A stretch of 64,000 nucleotides of DNA from Cyclobacteriaceae bacterium (GTDB lineage: Bacteria > Bacteroidota > Bacteroidia > Cytophagales > Cyclobacteriaceae): positions 192,574 through 256,573 of the forward strand of contig JAKLJG010000002.1 of NCBI GenBank assembly GCA_023151255.1, written 5' to 3'. This document shows, one piece after another, positions 54,989-63,901 of this stretch. The position numbers and the translations under genes were made by a program. The notes beneath the pieces were generated by a model. The model searched no databases. It was given only the letters and a program-made list of their open reading frames with translations, and was not told the DNA's origin. Each line of letters begins with the position of its first letter. Within the stretch, counting starts at the first letter, position 1.

Positions 54989-56323
54989 ATGAAAACGATT
55001 TTGGTTTTAGGGGCCGGGCGGTCGTCATCGGCACTAATTTCCTACCTGCTTGAATTTGCACGGAAGAGTAACAACCAGGTTGTTGTGGGTGACCTATCGT
55101 ACGAACTGGCCCTCGAGCGGGTAAACGATGCCGAGGCAGGCAAGGCCATTGCGTTTAATATTACCAATGACCAGCAAAGTGCAGAGGCCATCCGTGCAGC
55201 CGATGTGGTTGTATCGCTGTTGCCGCCTCATTTGCATCCAGCAGTGGCTCGCCATTGTTTAGCCCACGACAAACATCTGCTTACCGCCAGCTATGTTTCT
55301 GAAGAGATGCAAAGCCTGCACCATGCAGCGACTGCTAAAGGATTATTGTTTTTAAATGAGTGTGGCTTGGATCCGGGCATTGATCACATGAGCGCCATGG
55401 AGATTATTCATCGCGTTAAGCAGCAAGGTGGCAAACTGAAGTCGTTCGAATCGTTTACCGGGGGACTGATTGCACCGGAGACCGATCCGGAAAATCCCTG
55501 GCGGTACAAGTTTACCTGGAATCCCCGCAATGTGGTGATGGCCGGCCAGGGTACGGCAAAATATCTGCACAACGGTCTTTATAAGTATATTCCATACCAA
55601 CAGTTGTTTAAACGAACCACTGCCATTACTGTGCCCGGCTATGGCCAGTTCGAAGGGTATGCCAACCGTAATTCGTTAGCCTATATTAATGCGTATGGGT
55701 TGGACGAAATAAAAACCATGTTACGCGGCACCTTGCGCTACAAAGGTTTTTGCGATGCCTGGAATGTACTGGTGCAGTTGGGTTGTTGTGATGACACCTA
55801 TATAATAGAACAGGTTACCGGCATGTCGCATGCAGATTTTATTGAAGTATTTCTGGTTGATGGGTCAGGGTCAGTTAAGCAGCGGGTCGTGCAACACTTC
55901 GGCCTTCATCCGGATGGGGAAGAAATAAAGCGTTTGGCCTGGTCGGGATTTTTTTCGGATGAAAAGATTGGATTACCCAATGGCACACCTGCCCAAATCA
56001 CTGAGCATATATTGAATAAGAAATGGAAGCTGCATGCAGCTGATAGAGATATGATTGTGATGTGGCACCGCTTTGTTTATGAAGCGGGTGGAAAACAACA
56101 TGAAATTCAATCCTCGCTGGTCGTTACCGGAAAAGATTCCGTAAACACCGCCATGGCTAAAACCGTGGGGCTTCCGCTGGGTATGGCCGCGCGATTATTG
56201 ATAGAAGGTAGAATTAAAGCTACGGGTGTTCAACTTCCGGTGCTGCCGGAGATTTACGCTCCGATATTGAAGGAGTTGAAGGAATATGGAATAAGTTTTA
56301 AGGAACAGGAGCGCACACTATAG
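54989..56323 (+). CDS. Saccharopine dehydrogenase-like enzyme
   Basis: The protein of about 444 residues has an N-terminal Rossmann domain (TILVLGAGRSSSALISYLL, VSLLPPHLHPAVARHCL) and a catalytic C-terminal domain with LNECGLDPGIDHMSAMEIIH, ESFTGGLIAPETDPENPWRYKFTWNPRN and GMAARLLIEGR. These match the saccharopine dehydrogenase (Lys9) family that splits saccharopine or makes related imino acids. The start is put at the ATG at 54989; a TTG at 54971 is also in frame. The 3' end overlaps rnhA by 6 nt on the other strand. Confidence 0.85.
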   Translation: MKTILVLGAGRSSSALISYLLEFARKSNNQVVVGDLSYELALERVNDAEAGKAIAFNITNDQQSAEAIRAADVVVSLLPPHLHPAVARHCLAHDKHLLTASYVSEEMQSLHHAATAKGLLFLNECGLDPGIDHMSAMEIIHRVKQQGGKLKSFESFTGGLIAPETDPENPWRYKFTWNPRNVVMAGQGTAKYLHNGLYKYIPYQQLFKRTTAITVPGYGQFEGYANRNSLAYINAYGLDEIKTMLRGTLRYKGFCDAWNVLVQLGCCDDTYIIEQVTGMSHADFIEVFLVDGSGSVKQRVVQHFGLHPDGEEIKRLAWSGFFSDEKIGLPNGTPAQITEHILNKKWKLHAADRDMIVMWHRFVYEAGGKQHEIQSSLVVTGKDSVNTAMAKTVGLPLGMAARLLIEGRIKATGVQLPVLPEIYAPILKELKEYGISFKEQERTL

Positions 56324-56776
56324 CCCGTTCGTCTGCTCATAAACTTCATCCACCAACAGGTTAGCAGCATGGGCGGCCTGCACGGCCAGTTCATCGCACC
56401 GTTCATTTTCCGGATGCCCTGCGTGGCCTTTTACCCAAATGAATTTTGGTTTATATGCGTGATAGAGTGGGATAAACCGTTTCCATAAATCGGGATTAGC
56501 CTTGTTTTTAAAGTTTTTTTTCTCCCAATTCCACAGCCATCCTTGCTTTACCGCCTCAACCACATACTTAGAATCCGAATAAATAGTAACAGGTATGCCT
56601 TTTTTACGGATAGCTTCCAGCCCGGCAATAACGGCCAGCAGTTCCATGCGGTTATTGGTGGTTAACCGGTACCCCTGGCTTAATTCTTTAACATGATTAT
56701 TGAACTTAAGGATAGTGCCGTAACCACCTGGCCCCGGATTACCCTGGGCAGCGCCATCGGTGTAGATGCGGATCAT
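56318..56776 (-). CDS. rnhA: Ribonuclease HI
   Basis: RNase HI cuts the RNA strand of RNA-DNA hybrids. The 152-residue protein has the acidic catalytic set: Asp in YTDGAAQGNPGPGGYG near residue 7, Glu in NNRMELLAVIAGL near 45, Asp in TIYSDSKYVVEAV near 67, and a later Asp in ENERCDELAVQAA near 131, plus the His in KGHAGHPENE. The handle region has KQGWLWNWEKKNFKNKAN. It overlaps the marC start by 4 nt (ATGA) and is probably coupled. Confidence 0.93.
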   Translation of the reverse strand: MIRIYTDGAAQGNPGPGGYGTILKFNNHVKELSQGYRLTTNNRMELLAVIAGLEAIRKKGIPVTIYSDSKYVVEAVKQGWLWNWEKKNFKNKANPDLWKRFIPLYHAYKPKFIWVKGHAGHPENERCDELAVQAAHAANLLVDEVYEQTNGL

Positions 56777-57348
56777 AGCGGGATGTCGACATTATCTTTA
56801 AAAATCTTAACTGCGATGGCCAGCAGGATTACGCCAAACACCCTGCGCAAAACAGAAAAAACAGATTTGCCAAGTTTGCGCTCCAGCCAAGAGGATGAAC
56901 GCAAAACCATGTAAACAAAAATAAGGTTTAGTAAAATTCCGATGAGGATATTCACTTCCTCATATACGGCCCGAAGCGACAGAATGGTGGTGAGCGTACC
57001 TGCCCCGGCAATTAACGGAAAAGCCAATGGCACAATGGAGCCGGATCCTTTTGCTTCCGGATCGTCTTTAATTAATGTGCGGCCAAGGATCATTTCCATC
57101 GCTACAATAAAGATGACGATGGATCCGGCTACCGCAAAAGAGGCTACATCCAGACCAAAAAGTTTAAGTATAGACTGGCCCAGAAAAAGAAAACCAACCA
57201 TTAGTACTGCCGAAATAATAGTAGCTTTTTCGGCATGGATGCGACCTTCACGTTGCTTTATCACAATAATGAAAGGAATGGCTCCAATGATATCAATGAC
57301 GGAGAACAGGATAAGTGTAACAGAAAAGATTTCCTTAATGTTGGCCAT
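56773..57348 (-). CDS. MarC family integral membrane protein
   Basis: The 191-residue protein has six hydrophobic segments and MarC-family features: LFSVIDIIGAIPFIIVI near the start, a repeat region VPLAFPLIAGAGTLTTILSL in the middle, and VFGVILLAIAVKIFKDNV near the end. The family has been linked to antibiotic response but its transport role is not settled. The ATG at 57348 is 50 nt downstream of the stop of the DUF2490 gene. Confidence 0.83.
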   Translation of the reverse strand: MANIKEIFSVTLILFSVIDIIGAIPFIIVIKQREGRIHAEKATIISAVLMVGFLFLGQSILKLFGLDVASFAVAGSIVIFIVAMEMILGRTLIKDDPEAKGSGSIVPLAFPLIAGAGTLTTILSLRAVYEEVNILIGILLNLIFVYMVLRSSSWLERKLGKSVFSVLRRVFGVILLAIAVKIFKDNVDIPL

Positions 57349-57378
57349 ACCGATTACGCTGCTGCAAAACTAAAATAA

Positions 57379-57398
57379 AAAGCCGGAATGATCCCGCT
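57379..57398 (-). terminator. Short hairpin at the end of the DUF2490 gene
   Basis: AAGC pairs with GCTT around a GG/CC stem with one mismatch, and the minus strand reads GCTTTTTATTTTAG afterwards. It overlaps the stop codon and is a moderate intrinsic terminator. Confidence 0.45.
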
Positions 57399-58138
57399 TA
57401 TTGGTTGCCTTTGCTAAAGTTGGCATTGTATGTGAGGCTTACCTGAAGTGTATGATTGCGCTCTGCCTGCAAACCATCGCCTTTAATTATAAATTGCTGC
57501 ATGTAGCCGAGTTGTACATTGCCTTTAGCGGAGAATTGATACCCCAATGCTCCGTATAAGCGGTTTTGATCTAAATAGTTCCTGTCGAAGTTGGGCCCGA
57601 ACTGGATGAAAATTTCATCATACAAACTTGCAAATAAAGTTTTGGGGCTCATTTCCTTTTTAGTGAGCGGGTAGTTTATCATAAACCGGTACCGCATGCG
57701 GTTGCGATATACCCAGCCATCCTTGCCAAACACATTACCTTCGAGCCACCGTTGTTCGGGCCTGAAGCGGTGATTGAAATATAATCTTCCTTCGCGTTGT
57801 GTAAGGATAAAATTCTGCCAAATGCGGTGCTCAGTAAATTTTTCCGGCACAGGCTGTTCGCCATACGGCCAGGTTACAATATGGCCATAGCCCAGCGTAA
57901 GGAGCACATTGTTTGTAACCCGATAGTCAAGCCCCAGTCGTAACAGCGACTGCTGCCAGTGAGTAATCCAATCAGCCCTGCGCCACTGGTACTCGGTGTG
58001 CAGGCTGAATTTTTCGGTTAGCCGGTGATTGCCGAAATACATGTACCAGCCGTTGTATTGATTTACGATTTGTTTCTGGGCCAACGCAGGAATGAGTACC
58101 ATTAGTGCAAGGCTAAACAGCCATATTCGTTTGTTCAT
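57398..58138 (-). CDS. DUF2490 family outer membrane protein
   Basis: The 246-residue protein has a signal peptide (LMVLIPALAQ) and a barrel-like mature sequence: NGWYMYFGNHRLTEKFSLHTEYQWRR, LLRLGLDYRVTNNVLLTLGYGH and VQLGYMQQFIIKGDG. These match the DUF2490 family, found next to transport genes in Bacteroidota and thought to be outer-membrane barrels. It follows the SulP gene by 23 nt on the same strand, so it may form the outer-membrane part of that uptake system. This is contextual inference. Confidence 0.75.
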   Translation of the reverse strand: MNKRIWLFSLALMVLIPALAQKQIVNQYNGWYMYFGNHRLTEKFSLHTEYQWRRADWITHWQQSLLRLGLDYRVTNNVLLTLGYGHIVTWPYGEQPVPEKFTEHRIWQNFILTQREGRLYFNHRFRPEQRWLEGNVFGKDGWVYRNRMRYRFMINYPLTKKEMSPKTLFASLYDEIFIQFGPNFDRNYLDQNRLYGALGYQFSAKGNVQLGYMQQFIIKGDGLQAERNHTLQVSLTYNANFSKGNQ

Positions 58139-58161
58139 CTTGGTTCGAAAATAGGGAATTT

Positions 58162-60366
58162 TCAGAGCACGGTGCGTACCGTTGTATTGGCATCAAGTAG
58201 CTTCAGGAATTTTTCCGAAAACTGTATCAGGTTTGGTATCTCATGGAGCTCTGCTAAACCACGGTTTTTGTAAAGCAAGAATTTATTTTTATGGCATTCA
58301 ATGTGCATCTCTTCCTCTTTTTCTAAAAAGTCAATTACCGGCTCTGAGAAGAGTTTCCGAACAGCGGATTCATCCTGCCCGCGCAGGTAATATTTTTTTG
58401 AAAATACCTGGTGCGCAGAAAAATCGATGTCGGTACCGCTGGTCAGTTCCGATAGTTTTGACCATAAATTTTCAGGTTCCAATGCGAAATCAGGAATAGT
58501 AAGATTCGATTCAGTAATCATTGCTACGGTAATCTGTGTGTCTTGCTGGGCCTGGCCGGCTCCTTCAGTAAGGGTAATATCTGAAATAGTAAGCCGGCCC
58601 TGATCGATGTATCGCTCCATGATATTTTCTTCAAACCGGATGCGGGTTCCTATTTCAATAGGGAAGTCCTTATACTTAAGCACACTTTTTATTTTTTGCG
58701 GATAAAAACTGAAATCATTCTCTTCGCAGAATTTTCTCAGGGTAAGCTGGCGAGGAGAGAGTTTTAGTTCAAAGGTAATTTGTTTAACCGGGTCAAACTT
58801 ACGGGCTGCCAAGGGGTGGTTGGAAAAGGCTCTGAAGTTGTCAAACCCGGTTGCCAATGCCTGACCACCGTGATGCTGGTATTCTTCTTGAAAATGGTAA
58901 AAGGCTTCCATAAAGGTATGGTCCACCATGCGTGCCTCACTGAAATTGAATACGACTTTTTTGCCGGGCACAAAACTTCGGAAGAGTCTCTTATAGCCTA
59001 TCAGGTTAGAAAAGATAGCGGCATCAAGCACCTTAATGTAATAATCTCCGTTGGTTTGAACCAGCTCAAACCGGGCTTTAAACAGGCTGCGCAAGGGCAC
59101 CCCGTTAATCATGTGAAAGATAAATTTCATCAAAATGCCCGAGCCTACACCAACCAGCAGATCGGTTGCCAGCGTTACGATAATCGTGGTTACAAAGATG
59201 ACGAGTTGTTCCGAGCCAATTTTATAGGTTTTAAAAAATTCATTAGGCGAGGCCAGGCGATAGCCAACGGCAATCAGCAAAGCGGCAAGTGCTGTGTTGG
59301 GAATCATTTCAATTACCGGTATAAACAGCAGCATGGCCGTTAGTAAGAAAAACCCATGAAAGAAGTTAGCCCACTGGGTTCGGCCGCCAAAAGTGATATT
59401 GGCCGAACTCCTAGCTACTTCGGATATCATGGGCAAACCACCAAGCATACCAGAAATAGCGTTGCCGATTCCCACGGCCCGAAGGTCTTTGTCGTAATCG
59501 GATATTCGCCTCCAGGGATCCAAGCCGTCAATCGCTTTTACGGTTAACAATGTTTCCAGGCTGTTGACGAAAAGAAACATGATGACATATTTCCAGAAGA
59601 CCCAGGTGCCAATCATGTCAAAGTTGGCGTTAAAACCAACAGATGCCCAGAAGTTCCCTACCTGTACCATATCAAATGCGGGCTCGGTATGTTTGAAATC
59701 CATGATCCATGCCAGCGGAATGGTTACCAGTAATACAAAAACCGGTGCGGGCAATTTTTTAACCATTTTTGATTTAATCAGTGGCAAACCAAAAATGATG
59801 AGGAGGCTGATAACCCCTATAAGTGTTACCCGAAAGTCTTCATGAATAATGGAGTCGGGAATGCGCTCATATAATTCAAGGGTTTCCAGGCCATTCAATG
59901 TGGCTGGGTCAATACCCAACAGGATGTGAATTTGCTTCGAAAAAATAATGAGACCAATGGCTGCCAACATGCCGTGAATGGCCGAATGAGGAAAGAAATC
60001 GCTGAGTGAACCGAATTTTAAAAAACCAAAAACAAGTTGAATAAGTGCGGCCACAACAATAACCCCCAAGGCAAGGTGCCAGCCATCGGGGCCACCGCCC
60101 ATTTCGGTTACTGCGCCCGCGCAAATGGTGATCAGTCCTGCCGCTGGCCCTTTTATGGTGAGGCGGCTGCCGGCAAAAAAACTAACAACCAGGCCGCCAA
60201 TCATGGCGGTCAGCACGCCCATAGCAGCCGGAAACTCGCTGGCTTTGGCAATACCCAGGCTAAGCGGCAATGCCAGTAGAAATACTAAAAATCCGGAAAG
60301 CGCATCGGCTTTCCAGTTTTGTTTAAGGCCTTCAAGACCGTCTTTAGGAATAGTTTTAATGTTCAT
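58162..60366 (-). CDS. SulP family anion transporter with C-terminal extension
   Basis: The 734-residue protein has ten or more membrane segments in the SulP pattern: GLKQNWKADALSGFLVFLLALPLSLGIAKASEFP at the start, an FFAGSRLTIKGPAAGLITICAG motif, NSLETLLTVKAIDGLDPWRRIS near residue 275, and SGMLGGLPMISEVARSSANITFGGRTQW. A STAS-like domain (about 430-520) is followed by about 200 further residues that I do not recognise. SulP proteins move sulfate, bicarbonate or chloride; BicA-type members carry Na+-coupled bicarbonate. Nearby DabA and DabB favour bicarbonate. It is divergent from the DabA gene. Confidence 0.85.
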   Translation of the reverse strand: MNIKTIPKDGLEGLKQNWKADALSGFLVFLLALPLSLGIAKASEFPAAMGVLTAMIGGLVVSFFAGSRLTIKGPAAGLITICAGAVTEMGGGPDGWHLALGVIVVAALIQLVFGFLKFGSLSDFFPHSAIHGMLAAIGLIIFSKQIHILLGIDPATLNGLETLELYERIPDSIIHEDFRVTLIGVISLLIIFGLPLIKSKMVKKLPAPVFVLLVTIPLAWIMDFKHTEPAFDMVQVGNFWASVGFNANFDMIGTWVFWKYVIMFLFVNSLETLLTVKAIDGLDPWRRISDYDKDLRAVGIGNAISGMLGGLPMISEVARSSANITFGGRTQWANFFHGFFLLTAMLLFIPVIEMIPNTALAALLIAVGYRLASPNEFFKTYKIGSEQLVIFVTTIIVTLATDLLVGVGSGILMKFIFHMINGVPLRSLFKARFELVQTNGDYYIKVLDAAIFSNLIGYKRLFRSFVPGKKVVFNFSEARMVDHTFMEAFYHFQEEYQHHGGQALATGFDNFRAFSNHPLAARKFDPVKQITFELKLSPRQLTLRKFCEENDFSFYPQKIKSVLKYKDFPIEIGTRIRFEENIMERYIDQGRLTISDITLTEGAGQAQQDTQITVAMITESNLTIPDFALEPENLWSKLSELTSGTDIDFSAHQVFSKKYYLRGQDESAVRKLFSEPVIDFLEKEEEMHIECHKNKFLLYKNRGLAELHEIPNLIQFSEKFLKLLDANTTVRTVL

Positions 60367-60452
60367 GTCTAAGTTTTACTGAAAAAATTTGGAAACAACA
60401 GGCACAGCTTACCGGCAAAGCATACCGGTAAATGCAACAGCACCTGTAAAAA

Positions 60453-60803
60453 TCAAATCAGTAAAACCCGGTGCAGGGTAAATAGTGGAGGGTGGGTGTT
60501 AAACTTTTTTTGTGGAAGGTACCAGGTAATGCTAGCGGACTGAAACTTTAACAGATCATTGAAAATTTCCAAAATGAATGAACTGTGCTCAAACGTTACT
60601 TGCTCAATTCGCTCTTCAGCTCCGGGCTCACTAATAAACAGTATTGAAATCAAATCCGCCCGGCTGGCCTTTGCGTTCTGGTATATGCAACAGGTTTTTT
60701 CTGCATGCCTAACCGAAGTGTCAGAAAAAGCAGGTGCTGTCGTTTCAAAACAAACTAACAGGATGAGGAGGTATTTTAACTGGTGAAGTTTTACCCAACG
60801 CAT
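60453..60803 (-). CDS. Small secreted protein, low confidence
   Basis: The 116-residue frame has a signal-peptide-like N-terminus (YLLILLVCFETTAPAFS) and two Cys in a CC pair followed by a helical, slightly acidic part (FEHSSFILEIFNDLLKF). Codon content looks reasonable. It lies between the SulP and DabA genes, so it might be part of the carbon-uptake system, or it could be a chance ORF. No family is recognised. Confidence 0.35.
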   Translation of the reverse strand: MRWVKLHQLKYLLILLVCFETTAPAFSDTSVRHAEKTCCIYQNAKASRADLISILFISEPGAEERIEQVTFEHSSFILEIFNDLLKFQSASITWYLPQKKFNTHPPLFTLHRVLLI

Positions 60804-60971
60804 CGAAACGGAATTTTAAATCAAAGGTCTGTATATTTTTATGATATTTTCAAAATCTTTAATTCGAAATCGTTTGTGTATAATGTATCAGGGCATTTCC
60901 AACCGTTTAAGTTATTTCGCCTAATCAGGGGTTGTTGTATGGGGTAAATGCTTTTACTTACCTTTGTTGGA

Positions 60972-61313
60972 ATGGGACGCTTGATTTTACGCCTGGTTGC
61001 TGCTTTTTTAATTCTATGCTTTGCGGTCGTTTCAGTATTTAACCGCCTGCCGTACGTCAATTCCGGTTTTTCCAATCAATCCACTTGTTATGGTACAGCA
61101 GCAGTTCAACTTAAGAATATAGTTCAGTTTATTTTGGAAGAAAAGGAAGGTCAAAAAGAATCTGAAAAACAATTTATCGGATTGGACTTTGCGCTTACCT
61201 CCGATTTAAAACCGAGTGTTCTTACAACTGGTTTTTCATGTTATCGTTCTGGTGATCCCATCCCCTCGTTATCCTGCCCGCGTTATCTCTTTAATTGTAG
61301 TTTGTTGATATAG
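60972..61313 (+). CDS. Small membrane-anchored protein, low confidence
   Basis: From the ATG at 60972 the frame gives about 113 residues: an N-terminal hydrophobic helix (LILRLVAAFLILCFAVVSVF) and a polar remainder with four cysteines (STCYG, FSCYRS, LSCPRY, FNCSL). The upstream part (from 60948) is also open. It precedes dabA by about 80 nt and could be cotranscribed. No family is recognised, so the call rests on the open frame and helix alone. Confidence 0.4.
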   Translation: MGRLILRLVAAFLILCFAVVSVFNRLPYVNSGFSNQSTCYGTAAVQLKNIVQFILEEKEGQKESEKQFIGLDFALTSDLKPSVLTTGFSCYRSGDPIPSLSCPRYLFNCSLLI

Positions 61314-61390
61314 GAATTTGCCTTTTTTCAACCGTACCTGTCCTTAGCATCCTTTCAATAAACTAACCAGCGGCCCGACCGCACTATTTT

Positions 61391-63901
61391 ATGATTCAGT
61401 CAGATTCTGATGTTTTTAACGAGCAAACCATCTTGCATAAACTCAGGCATTACCTGCCTGCCCAGGCTCCGCTAAAGGATTTTATTCACCACAATACCTT
61501 GCACGCTTTCCAGGCGTTGCCTTTTGACAAAGCCATTTTCAGTGCATCGGCCATTCTGGGTTATAAGGTTTCGCTTACACTTGCCGAATACCGCCACCAG
61601 TATGCCAAGGGCCGCATACGCGATGAGGTTCTCAACCAAATTATCATCAAAAAAAAGGGCGAGGCTCAATTGCCTGAATGGAAACAGAAATTGCTGCACG
61701 GAGTTTATCATCGCCCTATGCCCCGCATTGGTACGTTACGGGCTAACTGGAAAAAGCTCCATCAGGTTGATCTCGATTCGCTGGTGCACCCCTTGTTGTT
61801 TAGGATATTGTGCAGCTACCTCGACCAGGGCATTGCCATTTGGAATTTTCCGGTTTGGCATAAGGGATTTCTGGCCTCCATCCGGGAATTGGAGCGTACC
61901 AGCTTAACCAGCTTTTTTCGTTCATCGCGCGCAAAGGAGTTACTCTTAAAAGGGCACTGCCGTATTGAACAATTGCTCCGCATCCTGGTAGGTTTCGACC
62001 GTACGCTCTATGCTCATTACCTGTTCGATCAGCAGTTTGCCCACCAGGGCTGGTCGGGTATGGTGGCTGTTGTTGAGGAGCATCCCGAAACGTTACTCGA
62101 TAAACGAAAAATATCACTACACGATTTAATCGTGTTTGAGCTGTTGCTCGAAATTGATGCGCTTGACTTTTATTTTGGGCCGTACTGGCTGCCACTGGAA
62201 CAAGGACTTCACGAAAAACCAGAGCCCCTGTTTGCTGATGTGTCTGTTACAGAACTTGATGAGGTAACCATGTTGTGGCAGGAGGCCTTTGAGTGGAGTT
62301 ACTACAACCCGGTATTGGCTGGTATTCAGGTGGCTGTTCAGGATAAGCCGGCCCGAGAAAAGAGTTTTCAGGCCGTGTTTTGTATTGACGACCGGGAGTG
62401 TTCGCTGAGGCGTTACCTGGAACAGACTGATGGGCGGTGCGAAACGTTTGGAACCCCTGGCTTTTTTGGTGTTGAGTTTTACTTTCAACCCGACCATGGT
62501 AAGTTTTACGATAAGCTGTGCCCTGCACCGGTTACACCTAAGTATTTAATTAAAGAAGTGGGTATTCGCAGAAAACATAGCCGCGATACCCATTTTACCC
62601 AGCGCACGCATTCCCTTTTAGGTGGCTGGCTGATTAGCCAGACGCTTGGCTTTTGGTCGGCATTTAAGTTATTTCTAAACATAATCAGGCCATCAATCAG
62701 CCCTGCCACGGCTACGTCCTTTCAACATATGCATGAGCATTCGCGGCTCACCATCGAATGCCGAAATCCGGAGTATAAAGAAAAAGGTCTTCAGCTTGGC
62801 TTTACTATTGAAGAAATGGCAGAAAGGGTAGAGGCCGTATTACGCAGCATTGGTATGGTGAACGATTTTGCACCGTTGGTGTACGTGGTGGGGCACGGTG
62901 CGAGCAGCGTTAATAATCCGCACTATGCCGCATACGATTGTGGGGCCTGTTCCGGGCGGGCCGGGTCGGTCAATGCGCGAGTTTTCAGCTTCATGGCGAA
63001 TCACGCAGGGGTTCGCGCGCTTTTGGAGAGACGCGGTATAACCATACCGCACCATACCCGGTTTGTGGGCGGTTTACATGATACCACCCGTGACGAAATT
63101 GCTTTTTTTGATGAAGACTCGCTGCAGGCTGATCATAACCTTCTTCATAAGCAGAATAAGCGGGTTTTTTTACATGCCCTTGATTTGAATGCGAAAGAAC
63201 GTTCACGAAGGTTTTATTCTGTTGACACAACAAGTTCGTTAACGAAAATACACAATGCCATCAAACTTCGTTCGGTGTCGCTGTTTGAGCCACGCCCCGA
63301 ACTGAACCATGCTACCAATGCGCTGTGCATTATCGGCCGTAGGCAGTTAACCCGGCATTTATTTCTCGACAGGCGTGCGTTTCTGAACTCGTTTGATTAC
63401 CGCGTTGACCCCGATGGAAAATACCTGTTCAACATTGTAAAGGCAGCTGCACCGGTGTGTGGCGGTATTAACCTGGAATACTTCTTCTCCCGTACCGACA
63501 ATCAGAAATTAGGAGCCGGCACAAAATTACCACACAACGTGATGGGATTATTTGGTGTGGCCAACGGCATTGATGGCGACCTGCGACCCGGTTTGCCCAG
63601 TCAGATGATTGAAATTCATGAACCAGTTCGATTGCTGATGGTAATTGAACACTACCCGGAGGTTGTACTTCACACCATTCAACGCTCAGCCGAAACATAC
63701 GAGTGGTTTGTCAATCAGTGGATTCACCTGGTGGTGGTTCATCCCGATACGCGGGAATTGTTTGTTTTTCAGAATGGCAATTTTGTTTTGTATAAGCCGC
63801 AGGCGCCCCCAATACCCAGAACAACTGATGTAACAAAAATCATTGAGCAAAGCCATGATGATTTGCCGGTGTATGAGTTAATAAGCTCCGAACAGCCATG
63901 A
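61391..63901 (+). CDS. dabA: DabA-like inorganic carbon transporter subunit (DUF2309)
   Basis: DabA works with the membrane protein DabB to accumulate dissolved inorganic carbon; it resembles a beta-carbonic anhydrase. The 836-residue protein has the zinc-site features: CIDDRECSLRR near residue 331, then VGHGASSVNNPHYAAYDCGACSG with His502 and Cys517. The distance between the His and Cys matches the characterised Halothiobacillus protein. The last codons overlap the dabB ATG by 4 nt (ATGA). The organism is likely heterotrophic, so the system may aid anaplerotic CO2 fixation. Confidence 0.9.
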   Translation: MIQSDSDVFNEQTILHKLRHYLPAQAPLKDFIHHNTLHAFQALPFDKAIFSASAILGYKVSLTLAEYRHQYAKGRIRDEVLNQIIIKKKGEAQLPEWKQKLLHGVYHRPMPRIGTLRANWKKLHQVDLDSLVHPLLFRILCSYLDQGIAIWNFPVWHKGFLASIRELERTSLTSFFRSSRAKELLLKGHCRIEQLLRILVGFDRTLYAHYLFDQQFAHQGWSGMVAVVEEHPETLLDKRKISLHDLIVFELLLEIDALDFYFGPYWLPLEQGLHEKPEPLFADVSVTELDEVTMLWQEAFEWSYYNPVLAGIQVAVQDKPAREKSFQAVFCIDDRECSLRRYLEQTDGRCETFGTPGFFGVEFYFQPDHGKFYDKLCPAPVTPKYLIKEVGIRRKHSRDTHFTQRTHSLLGGWLISQTLGFWSAFKLFLNIIRPSISPATATSFQHMHEHSRLTIECRNPEYKEKGLQLGFTIEEMAERVEAVLRSIGMVNDFAPLVYVVGHGASSVNNPHYAAYDCGACSGRAGSVNARVFSFMANHAGVRALLERRGITIPHHTRFVGGLHDTTRDEIAFFDEDSLQADHNLLHKQNKRVFLHALDLNAKERSRRFYSVDTTSSLTKIHNAIKLRSVSLFEPRPELNHATNALCIIGRRQLTRHLFLDRRAFLNSFDYRVDPDGKYLFNIVKAAAPVCGGINLEYFFSRTDNQKLGAGTKLPHNVMGLFGVANGIDGDLRPGLPSQMIEIHEPVRLLMVIEHYPEVVLHTIQRSAETYEWFVNQWIHLVVVHPDTRELFVFQNGNFVLYKPQAPPIPRTTDVTKIIEQSHDDLPVYELISSEQP

